Shown: piece by piece, positions 1 through 12,224 of the stretch
How positions within the stretch are numbered: the stretch's first letter is position 1
Layout of the letters: the number at the start of each line of letters is the position of its first letter
Source of the DNA: Dryococelus australis
Lineage: Eukaryota > Arthropoda > Insecta > Phasmatodea > Phasmatidae
DNA: 64,000 nucleotides
Assembly (NCBI GenBank): GCA_029891345.1
Contig: CM057009.1
Span: 311,030,166-311,094,165 of the forward strand
Reading direction: 5' to 3'
Program-made: the position numbers and the translations under genes
The notes under the pieces: model-generated
Told to the model about the DNA's origin: nothing
Seen by the model: the letters and a program-made list of their open reading frames with translations, nothing else
The model's database searches: none

Positions 1-782
1 TCCAAACCTTATTGAATTATTTTTAAATTGTCTGTTTATCTATATTGGCTAGTTCCAATATTCATCATAAAACGTATTACATGTTTATACATTCCAACCT
101 TAATTCAGTCTGTAATGCACTGGTACGGAATGTTCTAGAGTGCACCGAGTGACTTCATGCAATGTAGCCCTCCTTTCGCCGGGCACAGAGCCCTCTCGTC
201 CGTCTACACCGCACAAGCTCTCGCCTGCCCTCGTCTCGCACCCTCTGCCGTCGTCCGTCCTTTCCGCCGATGTCCCTCGCTGCACCAGACTTCGCCCGAT
301 ATCCATATGGCTGCCACCAAAATCTCTGGACTCTCCAGCTGCGGGTGGTGTTTAAAGTGCCTTCGGTCCTAGCCTAGAAACTTCTTAACATGTCGCGTTG
401 AACAGAGAAAGCAGATTACAAGAACTTAATTCAATAGCCCGCCAGCTGCTATATGAGCCGCCATGGGAGATTCATATTACACGACAGCAGTTCGCTTACC
501 AGAATTTGGCACTCTCGGTGGGTGCGCAGTGTGTGGTTTGTAGTAAATATGGACCTCGTTAGAAGAGCTGCTAACAATTAGTAACTTGCGTAGACCTATA
601 AAAATACTAGGTAGCACATCTTAATATTGCTATATTACTGTTCGCCTTCTACATCAATTTATTATTTAATAGTACAATTTTATGTATTCTCTTGAAAATG
701 ATGGGAAGTCTTCTTACGGAAATTACTAACCAGTTGCGAAATATAGTTTTTTCTTTACGTACCGGGATATTATCACCATGTA

Positions 783-893
783 AAATTTAATGATAAAAAA
801 ATTTTGGGTCCGGCGGAGTTTCGAACTTGCACTCAAAAATGACGTGCTTCTAAGTGGACGCCGCAACCTTACCACGGTACTACCAGCTAATTA
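783..893 (-). repeat. tRNA-like Pol III relic (weak)
   Basis: Read on the minus strand, this has a tRNA-like start with an A-box-like stretch (TAGTACCGTGGTAAGG) and, about 50 nt later, a B-box-like AAGTTCGAAACTCC, followed by an A/T-rich tail. It does not fold into an obvious intact tRNA, so a degenerate SINE head is more likely than a tRNA gene. Confidence 0.3.
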
Positions 894-1734
894 AATGTTT
901 GGATTAATTTTTTATATTGTAAGTAGAGAGTTAATTATTCAGAACGGTTTTAAAAAGTAATTTTAAGTTGTCATAACCAATATTATTCGTCGTCTTATTT
1001 TAAATCTATTTAAAAGAGTTTCAACTTCACGGATGTAAAATTAAGATGGAGGCGTCCTCTCGTTTCAAGTAGTAGCCACGGGGAGCGCCCTACGCTCTGA
1101 AACTACAATGTGATTGGCCAGGTACGAGAGCCGGTATGGAACCTGCCACGAAAAATAGGACGTGACCAATTACCAAACCTGGTACGAAATCTGCCCGTGC
1201 AAGGCGGGAAATGTCATGACGGGTGCCGCACTAGCCCGTATACCAGTCGCTATGGCGGACCTTGCACACGCTTTTACGGAATCTGGTATCTCGTGTTATA
1301 TGGCCTTAACTCACTTCCCCAAGCGTGGAAGGAACCACTGAGCTGGCGTGGTGGGGGGGGGGGGGGAGAGTGCTTATAACATTATTTAATTTTTAGTGCA
1401 TTGTTTCTCAACGCACTAAAAATTAATAATAATAAATTACCAAACTGCAACCATCGCTGAACCAGCGATTATCGACGGCTTCTGATTTGAATGCTACTAA
1501 ATACTAAAATACTAGGTGCTCAGTTCGAACACAGCCTAAGAAAAGAGTTTGCTTGTGTATGTGCCAACGAGGCACATAAAAACGTATCATATATCTGAAA
1601 TAAATATGCAGTCTGAATTGTAAATGCTTTGCGAAGCATTGCGCTACTTTCCACGGTTTTAATTTATGTGCTTCTATTATCAAGAGAAGTGTATCCTTTC
1701 CATGGAAAAATGTACTCTCTTCGCTGAACAAGGT

Positions 1735-1802
1735 TTGGACGCGGCAGGAAATAAGTTCGAATCTCTCTATGTAATGGTCCCTTCGTTTTATTTTATTTTT
1801 TG
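1735..1802 (+). repeat. B-box-like relic with T-rich tail (weak)
   Basis: A B-box-like AAGTTCGAATCTC is followed within 30 nt by a T-rich tail. No clear A-box is visible upstream. It could be a chance match or a worn tRNA-derived fragment. Confidence 0.2.
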
Positions 1803-3387
1803 CATCGGTCAAGGTTTCGAAAGGTGGAGGTAGGATTAAGTGTTCGAAAACTGTTCGTTGCAGACACGGGAAGAAGTTACACCACCTGGATAAAAACTAT
1901 CTCTGCAACAAAGGAATGTTTTAGTAACAAAATACGCGTTTGTACAATAGGCAAAAGAAATAGTTAGGTTACAGTAAGTATATTAAAACAAAATATGTTT
2001 TCATAGGAATATTTTAAACTAACAAACCAAATTTTCGAATTCATATTTGTACTATTTATATGAACATAATCAGATTTTGTCTTTCAAAAATCTGTATTCA
2101 GTTCACAAAAAAATTTGCAAGATTGACTAAATTTTTTTTCCGGTAATGCACAGTTACGGAAATCTCGCGAATCTAGCTCGGGACAAACAAGTCTTCGAAT
2201 ACGAGTACATTTCAGTTATTGTTTCAATTGCGCTCTGGTATTTAACACCTCCTGGAGTACTGCGTGTCATTGACAAAATCGCAAGCAAACAAGAACGGAA
2301 TCCTACCTGGTTTGGTGAAACTGGCAACTCACTACGCCAACAGACTATGAAATATGACTACGGCTTCCATAATTCGGAGACGGCTGTTAGGCATAAGCAG
2401 ATTACCAGATCATTGAATAAGTAGTTTCTCCTTCGGGCTGCGTTTGCAATGAGTTAGTTTTGACACTGCACACTGTATGAGAAGGGGGAGTAAATGGGGA
2501 GGAAGAAACATATCGAGTGTGTAGGAATTCACAATATCACAGTGAACTTGATGTGAAGGATGAGGGTTGATGTTCATCGCTTGCTTCTCTAGCATCTGTG
2601 GTTGCCATATCTTCTCGAATGAGTTATCTTTGTCAGTCCCTGTCCATTTCACACGGGAGTTTAAGGTGCAGTTGTCCACCATCTTGAATTAGGTGTAATG
2701 TCAAGGCAGTAATGTTGGGTGGTTGTCATCGACCTTGGCATTTGGCTGGCATCATGTTGGTTGTTTTGATCTTTTGTCATCTTATTTCTGGTCGCCCTCT
2801 TGTTTGCATCTTCTACTATAGGCAACCATATAGTTCTCATAGTACGCTTTTTACTCGGTCGTCATCTGGTATTTCGTTTGTCTTTTGTTCCCGTTGTTGG
2901 CTGCTAGGTGGTGCTAGTATGATCGGTTTCCTTCATCGTCTGTTCGACTATAATGTTTGGTTTTGGTGTTTGCTGCCAGGATGCTCTCTGTCTGTCAATT
3001 AATCTGTGTGGGGGATAATGTTTAGAAGCATCCTTAATAGTAGGTAAATGCTAAGAAAAAAACACGAAAATATAGTAAAGATAAAGTGGAATCGTGTGAA
3101 AGGAGCTCCATTAGGGATTAACAGAGAAGTAGGATAAAAATGGCCTGAGGCTCGCACTCTGGTATAATGTTGTTCTCAAGCAAATGAACTACTTTTAAAA
3201 AGAGTTTCTACCTCAAGAAACAGAAGGGACGTTTCAACGTAATGGCTCATCCTGTTCGATAATGTTCTCAAGTGAAATTAATTTAAGATTGGCATTGGCG
3301 AAAGCACACAAAGAGCCACCTGTCACAACATCCAGCACTCCCGGACCCAGCCGAAGCCGGCAAGTCACACAAGCCACACTGCCGCAT

Positions 3388-5470
3388 TTAAAATTCATTG
3401 ACCATGAACCGGAATTTTATATACTTCTTATAAATACCGATAAAGTGTGCGAGATAAATTATCTGCAAAGATGCTATCTTTGAGCATTAAAATGCATTGA
3501 CCATGAACCGGAATTCTATATACTTCTTATAAATAATGACAAGTGTGCGAGATAAATTATCAGCTGTGATGCCATCTTTGAGCATTAAAATGCATTGACC
3601 ATGAACCGGAATTTTATATACTTCTTATTAATACTGACAAAGTGTGCGAGATAAATTATCTGCAAAGATGCTATCTTTGAGCATTAAAATGCATTGACCA
3701 TGAACCGGAATTTTATATACTTCTTAGAAATACCGATAAAGTGTGCGAGATAAATTATCTGCAAAGATGCCACCTTTGAGCATTAAAATGCATTGACCAT
3801 GAACCGGAATTTTATATACTTCTTAGAAATACCGATAACGTGTGCGAGATAAATTATCTGCAAAGATGCTATCTTTGAGCATTAAAATGCATTGACCATG
3901 AACCGGGATTTTATATTCTTCTTAGAAATACTGACAAAGTGTGCGAGATAAATTATCAGCAGAGATGCTATCTTTGAGCATTAAAATGCATTGACCATGA
4001 ACCGGAATTTTATATACTTCTTATTAATACTGACAAAGTGTGCGAGATAAATTATCAGCAGAGATGCTATCTTTGAGCATTAAAATGCATTGACCATGAA
4101 CCGGAATTTTATATACTTCTTATAAATACTGACAAAGTGTGCGAGATAAATTATCAGCAGAGATGCTATCTTTGAGCATTAAAATGCATTGACCATGAAC
4201 CGGAATTTTATATACTTCTTATAAATACTGACAAAGTGTGCGAGATAAATTATCTGCAAAGATGCTATCTTTGAGCATTAAAATGCATTGACCATGAACC
4301 GGAATTTTATATACTTCTTAGAAATACCGATAATGTGTGCGAGATAAATTATCAGCAAAGATGCCTCCTTTGAGCATTAAAATGCATTGACCATGAACCG
4401 GGATTTTATATTCTTCTTAGAAATACTGACAAAGTGTGCGAGATAAATTATCTGCAAAGATGCCACCTTTGAGCATTAAAATGCATTGACCATGAACCGG
4501 AATTCTATATACTTCTTATAAATACTGACAAAGTGTGCGAGATAAATTATCAGCAGAGATGCCATCTTTGAGCATTAAAATGCATTGATCACGAACAGGA
4601 ATTTTATATACTTCTTATAAATACTGACAAAGTGTGCGAGATAAATTATCAGCAGAGATCCCATCTTTGAGCATTAAATTGCTTTGACCATGAACCGGAA
4701 TTTTATATACTTCTTATAAATACTGACAAAGTGTGCGAGATAAATTATCAGCAGAGATGCTATCTTTGAGCCTTAAAATGCATTGACCATGAACCGGAAT
4801 TTTATATACTTCTTAGAAATACTGACAAAGTGTGCGAGATAAATTATCAGCAGAGATGCCATCTTTGAGCATTAAAATGCATTGACCATGAACCGGGATT
4901 TTATATTCTTCTTAGAAATACCGATAAAGTGTGCGAAATAAATTATCCGCAAAGATGCCTCCTTTGAGCATTAAAATGCATTGACGATGAACCGGAATTT
5001 TATATACTTCTTAGAAATACCGATAAAGTGTGCGAGATAAATTATCAGCAAAGATGCCACCTTTGAGCATTAAAATGCATTGACCATGAACCGGGATTTT
5101 ATATTCTTCTTAGAAATACTGACAAAGTGTGCGAGATAAATTATCTGCAAAGATGCTATCTTTGAGCATTAAAATGCATTGACCATGAACCGGAATTTTA
5201 TATACTTCTTAGAAATACCGATAAAGTGTGCGAGATAAATTATCAGCAAAGATGCCTCCTTTGAGCATTAAAATGCATTGACGATGAACCGGAATTTTAT
5301 ATACTTCTTAGAAATACCGATAAAGTGTGCGAGATAAATTATCAGCAAAGATGCCACCTTTGAGCATTAAAATGCATTGACCATAAACCGGAATTTTATA
5401 TACTTCTTAGAAATACCGATAAAGTGTGCGAGATAAATTATCTGCAGAGATGCCACCTTTGAGCATTAAC
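3388..5470 (+). repeat. 99-bp tandem satellite, about 21 units
   Basis: A unit of 98-99 bp repeats head to tail. Each unit contains GCATTGACCATGAACCGG, a TTTTATATACTTCTTA segment, GTGTGCGAGATAAATTATC and CTTTGAGCATTAAAA. Anchor positions 3394, 3493, 3591 and 3690 give the period. Many units contain the near-palindrome AGATAAATTATCT; others read ATCAGC instead. Variants recur at multiples of the unit: the CCGGGATTTTATATTC form begins near 3903, 4398, 4893 and 5091, which is 5, 5 and 2 units apart, so there is a higher-order layer. The short open frame crossing the left edge (3262-3483) stops inside the first unit and is not convincing as a gene. Confidence 0.95.
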
Positions 5471-7308
5471 ATCTTTGGGCAGAGTGTAACTCAGTATCAT
5501 CTTTATAAAAAAAATTGCATTATTTTACTAGTCATTCGCTTCTTATGCACGTTGTAAGAGATAATTTTTCTTTTATTATCGGAAAATTAGTGTTCTTTTT
5601 TTTCCCCCTATAACCAGAGTCTGTAATTCTAGAACGCACAGCAAAATTGTTTTCAAATATCCTAAAATTAATTTAATATGAAACTGAAGCATTTGAATAT
5701 CCCATTGTAAAATTTTCTGGGCAGAAGATAATCTCCCATTACTACGCCCTAAAAATGTCGTGATTTGAGTGACTTTTGATTGGACTACAGTCTTCTTTAT
5801 ACTTGTGTGGCTACTGGCCTAGGGGATACCAGAATAAAAGTGAGTTAATCTATGATTTCTTCCATTAATGCTGTTGGTTAACAATGTTTCTAAGCATTTT
5901 AAATTTTTGTAGATATTGTGGGACACTAAATCTAATTAACACTTACTTGCAGTCGAACGTGTCCTCTTTAATAGGTTAATTACACATAAATTTCCTATTC
6001 TTTTCCTGTGGCCGCTTTGAATGTTTCTAAGCGTTTAATCCAACTTCATGCTTACACTGGCATGCATGCTAGTTAGAGAAATGATAGTCCTGTTTGAAAA
6101 ATTGCGCATGGTTGTTTTTTCAACTGAACTTATATAATAGACTGGTGTAATTAGGATATTTCGGAGAAATGATTGATTAAGATTTGAGATTTGCTGTCTG
6201 AAAAACATATCAGAAGTCCTTGAGCCTACATGTCACCCACCGTCCGCCATATTGGAAAATGGCCGTCGAAGTGTCTACCTGAAAACGTTTCTTACAAAGA
6301 GTGGCCAAACGGCTAATCTATACGCAACATTTCTTATAACTATAATTGAAGGTATGGAAATTTCCAACACATCTTTTTATCGATATTGTAATGGTTTTGA
6401 AGATATTCACGATTGGACTCAGAGAAGACACCACAATCTCTCACTAACAGTGTCCGTGCTCATATTTATAGAGCGTACATCAGAAAATAGTTATAGAGTG
6501 GCTGAGTGAGTTTATTTGTTGTGGGTTTATGATCTGTTATATTTAACGTACAAATATAAGAAGGGAAACTTATTCTTCATTTAGACATAACATGATTTTT
6601 GGCAAAAAAAAATTAACACAATAAATGTAATTTCAATGCAGTGAAAGATTTACCAATTAATATTCCACATGGTTATGAATTACTTACACACTTTTGTGTG
6701 GCATTCCGAAAGTAAACAAACCCTATACGCATGTAAGTGGCGATCTATTTAAACAAATAGCAGCTTTATTACGGATAATATCATTGGTCAAACATCGACA
6801 TTTTCTGGTGGTGCATCCTGATTAAAGCATTATTAATTATTGGATCAAATTTGTTAATGGATTTCACATTTCTGTGTGATACTCATATATAAAATACATT
6901 GAAAAATATACAAAATAAAAATGCATAATCCCAGTATTTGGTTTTTACAAATATTGCATTTAGGTGTTTCATTCGAATTGATGTACTCTAGTTCATGAGT
7001 TAAATTGCATATTATTGTGTAGCATTCAGAATGTATACAAACATTCTTGGCTATTCAAGCCGAAATAGAATTTTTAGACTAAATAGCAGTTCACAACATG
7101 GCTACAGTCTTTAATAAAGACACTGTCACTTCTAGGCGTGTATCATAATTATGAATTCAGACAGCCACATCCTTAATAGTATGCGCATTTTAGGGAGTAA
7201 CGTAAACCAGCTTTTACCCACCCACGTGATTTGCTACAACCTGATTCACAAGTACGCATCCTCAGATTTGATATCTTAATGGGTGCTGATGTCTCAGTAG
7301 TAGAATAT
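5471..7308. other. AT-rich non-coding stretch
   Basis: No gene recognised. The part around 6190-6420 is distantly similar, in inverted orientation, to 8440-8680: both contain a GTCCGCCAT(A/T)TTGG-like core and an AAACATATCA segment. This suggests two old copies of one unnamed repeat. Confidence 0.4.
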
Positions 7309-7562
7309 GAGTTGAGTTTAGAGATTTGGGTGGCTCTTAAAAGCGAGGTTCTAAAAGCCGGTGAGGGTAAAATGAAGTGAGAATGAAGCAATACCGGAAT
7401 GCAAAGGCGGGGGAAACGGAAGATCCCCGAGAAAATCCCGCCAACCAGCGGCATCGTCCGGCACGATTCCCACTTGAGAAAATCCGGGGCGACCCATTCG
7501 GGAATTGAACCCAGTACGCCTTGGTGGGAGGAGAGCTGTCGAACCACTTAGCCACCGCAATC
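7309..7562 (-). mobile_element. tRNA-derived SINE, copy 1
   Basis: Minus-strand copy of a SINE of about 250 bp. The tRNA-like head lies at the right end (A-box region near 7540-7560, B-box GGGTTCAATTCCC near 7500-7513 read on the minus strand). A conserved body follows (CGGACGATGCCGCTGG, GGTCTTGA-type segment), with an ACTC-rich 3' tail at the left end. The same head, body and tail order occurs in six more copies in this window, which defines the family. Confidence 0.85.
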
Positions 7563-8039
7563 CTATTGGAAGACATGTGTTAGCCACTATTCTGGAACCT
7601 TAAACATCAGGTTGTAACTTCACACCCTGAAAAAGGTTTCTTAAAGGAAAACTAGAAATGAGTGCTGCCGGGCAGCCAAAGGAGTTGCAGGAAGGTTTAA
7701 AAGAATTACAGCATTGTTAGAATGTCCCACGGCTTTGACAAAGCAGGCAAATATGTAACTATTAAGATTAACTTATTCTCTCGGAGAATTAACTGGAATG
7801 TTCGTCGTCACCTACAAATTTGTCTAGATTAGAAAGAAGTTTGTCAACCCACTCAGACCCAGTGTGCACTATTGTGAACAATACGCAGGTGTATGCTATT
7901 TTTCGTCTCTACTGCTCACTGAGAAACCCAATGACCAATGGTATTACCTATGGGTAACTGATTAGCAAACTGTCTTACAGGCCTAGGTCGAAACTGGTTC
8001 ATATAACTATAGCCGAAAGTATAGGCTACTGCTCATTGG
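7563..8039. other. non-coding stretch with no recognised feature
   Basis: No coding or RNA feature seen. The last eight bases (8032-8039, CTCATTGG) are the left target-site duplication of the next MITE. Confidence 0.4.
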
Positions 8040-8333
8040 TATAGACCTGCAAAATTCACGTTACAATATGGCATCAGATTAAACTTCACAGTGTTGTATA
8101 TACTCGAGTCGGCGTCGGTTCTCCATTGGCTGCTGCATCGACGTGAAGTCACCCCTTCTCTGACTGAACTGCACGTTACTGGACTATACATTTGTGAACT
8201 TTTCATTCACTGGCACAGAGTTACACAGGGCGTGTAAAGTAAAGTATGGTCCAGTAACAAACTCAATGCAAAGTTACATATGTTTGAAGTTTAACGTGTC
8301 TCCAAATAATAACGCGAATTTTGCAGGTCTCTA
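8040..8333. mobile_element. hAT-type MITE, copy 1
   Basis: A 294-bp element with terminal inverted repeats close to TAGAGACCTGCAAAATTCGC: left end TATAGACCTGCAAAATTCAC, right end GCGAATTTTGCAGGTCTCTA. It is flanked by a perfect 8-bp duplication, CTCATTGG, at 8032-8039 and 8334-8341. An 8-bp duplication with TIRs beginning TAGAG is typical of the hAT superfamily. There is no coding capacity, so it is non-autonomous. Confidence 0.85.
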
Positions 8334-8341
8334 CTCATTGG

Positions 8342-9077
8342 CTGTGACAACCTAACAAGTGTTCTGTCGACTTACAGACCGCAACAGATTTTTTTTTTCC
8401 ATTGTTACAACTGAGACTATAAATTTAAGTGGGTCTGAAAAAATTAATATCACATTAACCATTATCATATCCACGAAAATTTGCAACTTTTTCGTAGGAA
8501 TTTTTTCTCATCAATTTTTATCCTGAACGATGTTTTTAGATCAGCAGTTTGGCCGCAATTTGTTAAAAACCATTTTCTACGAGAAGTTTGGCCTGCCATT
8601 TCCCAAAATGGCGGACGATGTCGGAGGTTCGGGGAATATTGATATGTTTTCCAGATAGCACTCATGCGCACATGTACTTAAGTTAATAACTTTATATTTT
8701 TCTTATCTTGTTAGTCCCAAATGTGTGTAATTTTGCCAAAAAAAAAGAGGGTTTTTTTTTTTCTGCAGGAAACTGCCGAAGACATGCTGTGTTGTTTGGC
8801 TGTCAAGCAGCGGCGACTTCAATTTGAGAAAAAAGGCCAATTTGATTCTGCGTAATCAAATCAACATTAGTGTCAATATACGATATTCGCTGAGCTCAAA
8901 CACACTCCATTGCGTTATAGCTTGTCCGCGTAACGTGAACAAGATCGATACTATTCACATGATTGCAAACCACACAGTCAAGAAAATTATGATTTTTTGC
9001 AAGGTAAGACTATTAAATTGTAGTAATTGTTTTGCTAACAATTAGTTCTGTAAAGCGGTCCGAGACGTAGGTATGGT
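8342..9077. other. non-coding stretch with an old inverted repeat partner
   Basis: No gene recognised. Part of it (about 8440-8680) is the inverted, diverged counterpart of 6190-6420. Otherwise AT-rich with poly-A and poly-T runs near 8740-8765. Confidence 0.35.
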
Positions 9078-9318
9078 TAGGGACCTGAATAATTCGCGGA
9101 TTCATTTTGGGACAAGCTAGAATTCAAAGCACGTGCGTTTATATAACTTAAGCCATTGGGCCACACGATGTTTGACACCTCCTGGAGAACGGTGTCTAAT
9201 TGTCACCTTCTACTGTGACATCAGACAACCAATGTACAATTGATATCGTCATATTTGTACGTAAGACTATAGAGTCTAGCCTACAGGCCATTGAACTCGC
9301 TAATGTTTCAGGTCTCTA
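9078..9318. mobile_element. hAT-type MITE, copy 2
   Basis: A 241-bp element of the same family: left end TAGGGACCTGAATAATTCGC, right end terminating CAGGTCTCTA. The flanks are an 8-bp duplication with one mismatch (GGTATGGT at 9070-9077, CGTATGGT at 9319-9326). Its interior matches copy 4 (18144-18388) in inverted orientation over most of its length. Confidence 0.8.
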
Positions 9319-9569
9319 CGTATGGTAAATGATACTTGACATCCCCGAAATCTACTACGTGTTGGACTGTGTTTAATATCCCACGCACATAACTGTAGCC
9401 TTGCTTTGGCCATTGTTAGCACGTCTTCGCGAGACGACATATGTTTTACTTGACTGGGTCAATCAGAATTAGTTCGTCCCAGCAATGAACGTGTGTGATA
9501 CGCAAGCAGACGGTTGAGACGTGAAACAGTTAAGAAGTCATCTCATCACGGAAAGTCAATGTGAGCCAC

Positions 9570-9812
9570 AGCGTGAGTGAGTGAAGAGATTTGGGCGGCT
9601 CTTAACATCGAGGTCTTGAGAGCCGAGGAGGGTGAAGCGAGTCAAGCATGGAGCAGTGCCGGAACGCAAGGGCGCGGGAAACGGGAGACCCACGAGAAGA
9701 CCCGCCCATCAACGGCATCGTCCGGCACGATTCCCACGTGCGAAAATCCGGGGGCAACCCGGTTAGCCTCGGTGGGAGGCGAGTAGTCTAACCACTACAC
9801 CACCACGGACCC
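9570..9812 (-). mobile_element. tRNA-derived SINE, copy 2, B-box deleted
   Basis: Minus-strand SINE with tail at the left (GTGAGTGAGTGAAGAG) and tRNA-like head at the right. Compared with copy 4, the stretch between two CCGGG words is missing, removing the B-box. This looks like a deletion between short direct repeats. The rest of the body (CGTCCGGCACGATTCCCACG) is well conserved. Confidence 0.85.
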
Positions 9813-10188
9813 TGAAGTGGCATAGCGGTTCCGTTTTTGTGGGCGTAACTACTCGTTCACTGATTGGCTGCGTTAGTGTCTGGAACTATCCGTTGTGTCT
9901 GATTGGCTGTACGGTGTATTGTGGAAGAGTTCATACTGGCTGGGCAGCCGAGCGGCAAGTAAGGTACAGTGCTTTGATCGGCGCACGGACATGTAGCTGG
10001 CCAGCGACGCCATTTTCCTGGAGTGTGGAGCCGGTGCTCATTGGAGCGTGTTTGAAGCAGTCTACGTCACTGTCCCTGACTGCATATTATTTATCAGGCA
10101 TACTAACCGGTGTGTGCCCTGTTAAGTTTTTCACAATGGCGGTCAAGTAAATTCACTTAAGTCTCGCATTAGTATTGTTGGATAAAGG
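9813..10188. other. GC-richer patch with ATTGG motifs
   Basis: No gene recognised. Three inverted CCAAT-box words (ATTGG) occur near 9862, 9901 and 10039. A 103-codon frame crosses the region but resembles nothing known. It may be a worn transposon promoter. Confidence 0.3.
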
Positions 10189-10605
10189 CTGTTCACGATA
10201 ATGTGAGCACTTTTGAAATCAACCTTATAAAAATCTCACTGCCCCAGCCTGCATATACTTATTTTACCAGGCGCACTGAATGACATGCACCCGGTAAAGT
10301 TGATAACGATGGATGGAAAGTAGTTCCATATGTTAACGTCGAATAAAAAGTGTAAGGTAACCGCTTGTGATGATTTAAATGATTTCTAATGATTTATATT
10401 TGTTTTAACGCCTCAGTGAGTAAAAATTAGTAGATTTAAAAATTTTTACTTCATTAATAATTTCACAGTTTCACTTGACCGACGTATGAATAAAGTGATG
10501 AAACCCATGGCAAAGTTGATTTTACATAAGGTGGAAGAATACACAACGTGTATACAAGTAGATCTTACGCAGAGCTTTCAAAAGTGCTCATTTTACCGTG
10601 AACAG
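10189..10605. mobile_element. small foldback/MITE-like element
   Basis: Inverted ends of about 30 bp: left CTGTTCACGATAATGTGAGC... continuing into ACTTTTGAAA, right the inverted counterpart ending CGTGAACAG. The ends differ at only a few positions. No target-site duplication is obvious. A solitary related end lies at about 12007-12037. Confidence 0.5.
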
Positions 10606-10705
10606 TGTATAAACATTTGTGATTACTGGAATTATTTTTTTACTATCTTTACGGGGAAAAAAAACCCTACTCTGTGATTATGCGGCGGTGGAACAACAGA
10701 AGTGT

Positions 10706-10954
10706 AGTGAAGTGAAGAGTTATGGCCGGCTCTTAACATCGAAGTCTTGAGAGCCGATGAGGGTGATTGAGGTATGGAGCAGCGTCGGAATGAAAGGGTG
10801 CGATAAATGGGAGACCCCCGAGGAAACTCGCCGACCAGCGGCATCGTCCGGCACGATTCCCGCATGCGAAAATCCGTAGTTACCCAGCCGGAAATTGAAC
10901 CCGGGTCGCCTTGGTGGGAAGGTGAGCAGGTTAACCGCTCAGCCGCCGTGGCCC
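10706..10954 (-). mobile_element. tRNA-derived SINE, copy 3
   Basis: Minus-strand copy with A-box and B-box both present (B-box GGGTTCAATTTCC when read on the minus strand). The body contains the CGTCCGGCACGATTCCCGC segment and the tail is at the left end. Confidence 0.85.
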
Positions 10955-12224
10955 CCTGGAAAGACAGAGAACTGAAAAAATTCTGAGGCGGAACATTATC
11001 TCATACGGATGATTTCCAGCCGTAACATTAAGAATTTCACTGATTAAATCTGTTTACATTACCTGACCGATTAAACAGTCACTTCAGTAAATTTGACTTA
11101 TGAATTAATGAAAATTGCAATTTTCAATTTACTGACATTTCCCACTGATTCATCAACCATTTCATTCGCTGTTTTTCAGTGATTTATTTTTTGACTAAAT
11201 GATCAGTAAAACAACATGCATTAAATGGAACAGCAATGCATAAACTAATGAAACCAATACGGAAAACTTTTTAAAAATGTGAGTTTCGTCTTTCATACTT
11301 AATACAATTTTACGTGGTAACATGAAAAGTCAATCTTTCATTCCATTTTTCTGTCTTTCATTTTGTTTTCACATACTCATCGTAGCGCTCTTTTCGAAGG
11401 TTTAAATTGCATTAAATTTGCTGAAATGAGTGCTCTCACACGTACTATTTATTTTAACAATGCCAACGATATCAATTAAACTAAACATGGAAAAAGAATA
11501 GTCATACGATGTAAAACAACATGCATTCGATAAAGAAATGCGATACAAATATTTTCTCCTTCAGCGCCGATGTTGGCTTGGTAACTCGATGGACGAAGAC
11601 ATGGTTTTGAAAATGGGTCAGAGATGAAGTGGGTTCAATCCTGACCGCCCGTAAAGATGTCTTTCGCTTCATTAAATTGAGTCAAATTGCACAATACAAA
11701 TAGTGGTTATCGTAAATATGTTTATTTCTATTAATTATAAGGCTAAATTCAATAAGCACATTATTTAATTCGCCCTACGGTGTTGGCCTTCCCTTAGTCT
11801 ATCAGAGAAATTGTTTTACGTCACATACTCACTCTTGAAATTGGTTCACTCTAGTTAATTTTTTTCTTTTCAGCCATTTCTTATCCTTTAACCACATTTT
11901 AAAATAAGTATTGACATGTAAGTAATTAACACTGCATGTATATTCCACTGCACTCGGAAGTAACTGTCTAAAGATAAAATTAAGAATATTTTTGACTATT
12001 ATTCCAAACGAGAGGGGTTTCAAAACTGCTCACTTACTGTGAATAGCCTACCAACCTATACTTGCCATTCAGAGGCACAGCCGAAAGGGAACTCTTCGCT
12101 GCTTGCGGTAGCCAATCGGAGACAAGGGTCGTTACCAGACAGGCGAACGGGCACGTCCATGTCAAAGAATCAAACATGTGATATCGTTTCTGTGTGCTTA
12201 TCTGTTCTGTGTAGCTAGTGCGAC
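10955..12224. other. AT-rich non-coding stretch
   Basis: No gene recognised. AAAACAACATGCATT occurs twice (near 11209 and 11512). A tRNA-like relic at 11573-11660 and a solitary end of the 10189-10605 element near 12007-12037 are the only structured pieces I can see. Confidence 0.4.
11573..11660 (+). repeat. tRNA-like Pol III relic (weak)
   Basis: A possible A-box region (TTGGCTTGGTAACTCGATGG) is followed about 50 nt later by a good B-box-like GGGTTCAATCCTG. The length suits a tRNA-derived head, but I do not see a complete cloverleaf or an anticodon I would trust. Confidence 0.3.

Larger units (their letters stand above)
1..3260. other. AT-rich non-coding stretch
   Basis: No recognisable gene. 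A C-rich patch near 160-360 and a GC-richer patch near 1060-1375 stand out from the AT-rich background; the latter ends in a run of 14 G at 1353-1366. Short open frames here resemble no family I know and show no convincing splice sites. Two weak tRNA-like relics are listed separately. Confidence 0.5.

Noticed and set aside
3262-3483. 73-codon frame entering the 99-bp satellite
   Set aside because: It stops inside the first unit and shows no domain; the proline/serine stretch before the array may be a relic but cannot be supported.
9839-10150. 103-codon frame in the GC-richer patch
   Set aside because: No family features and no splice sites; it is best explained by local composition.
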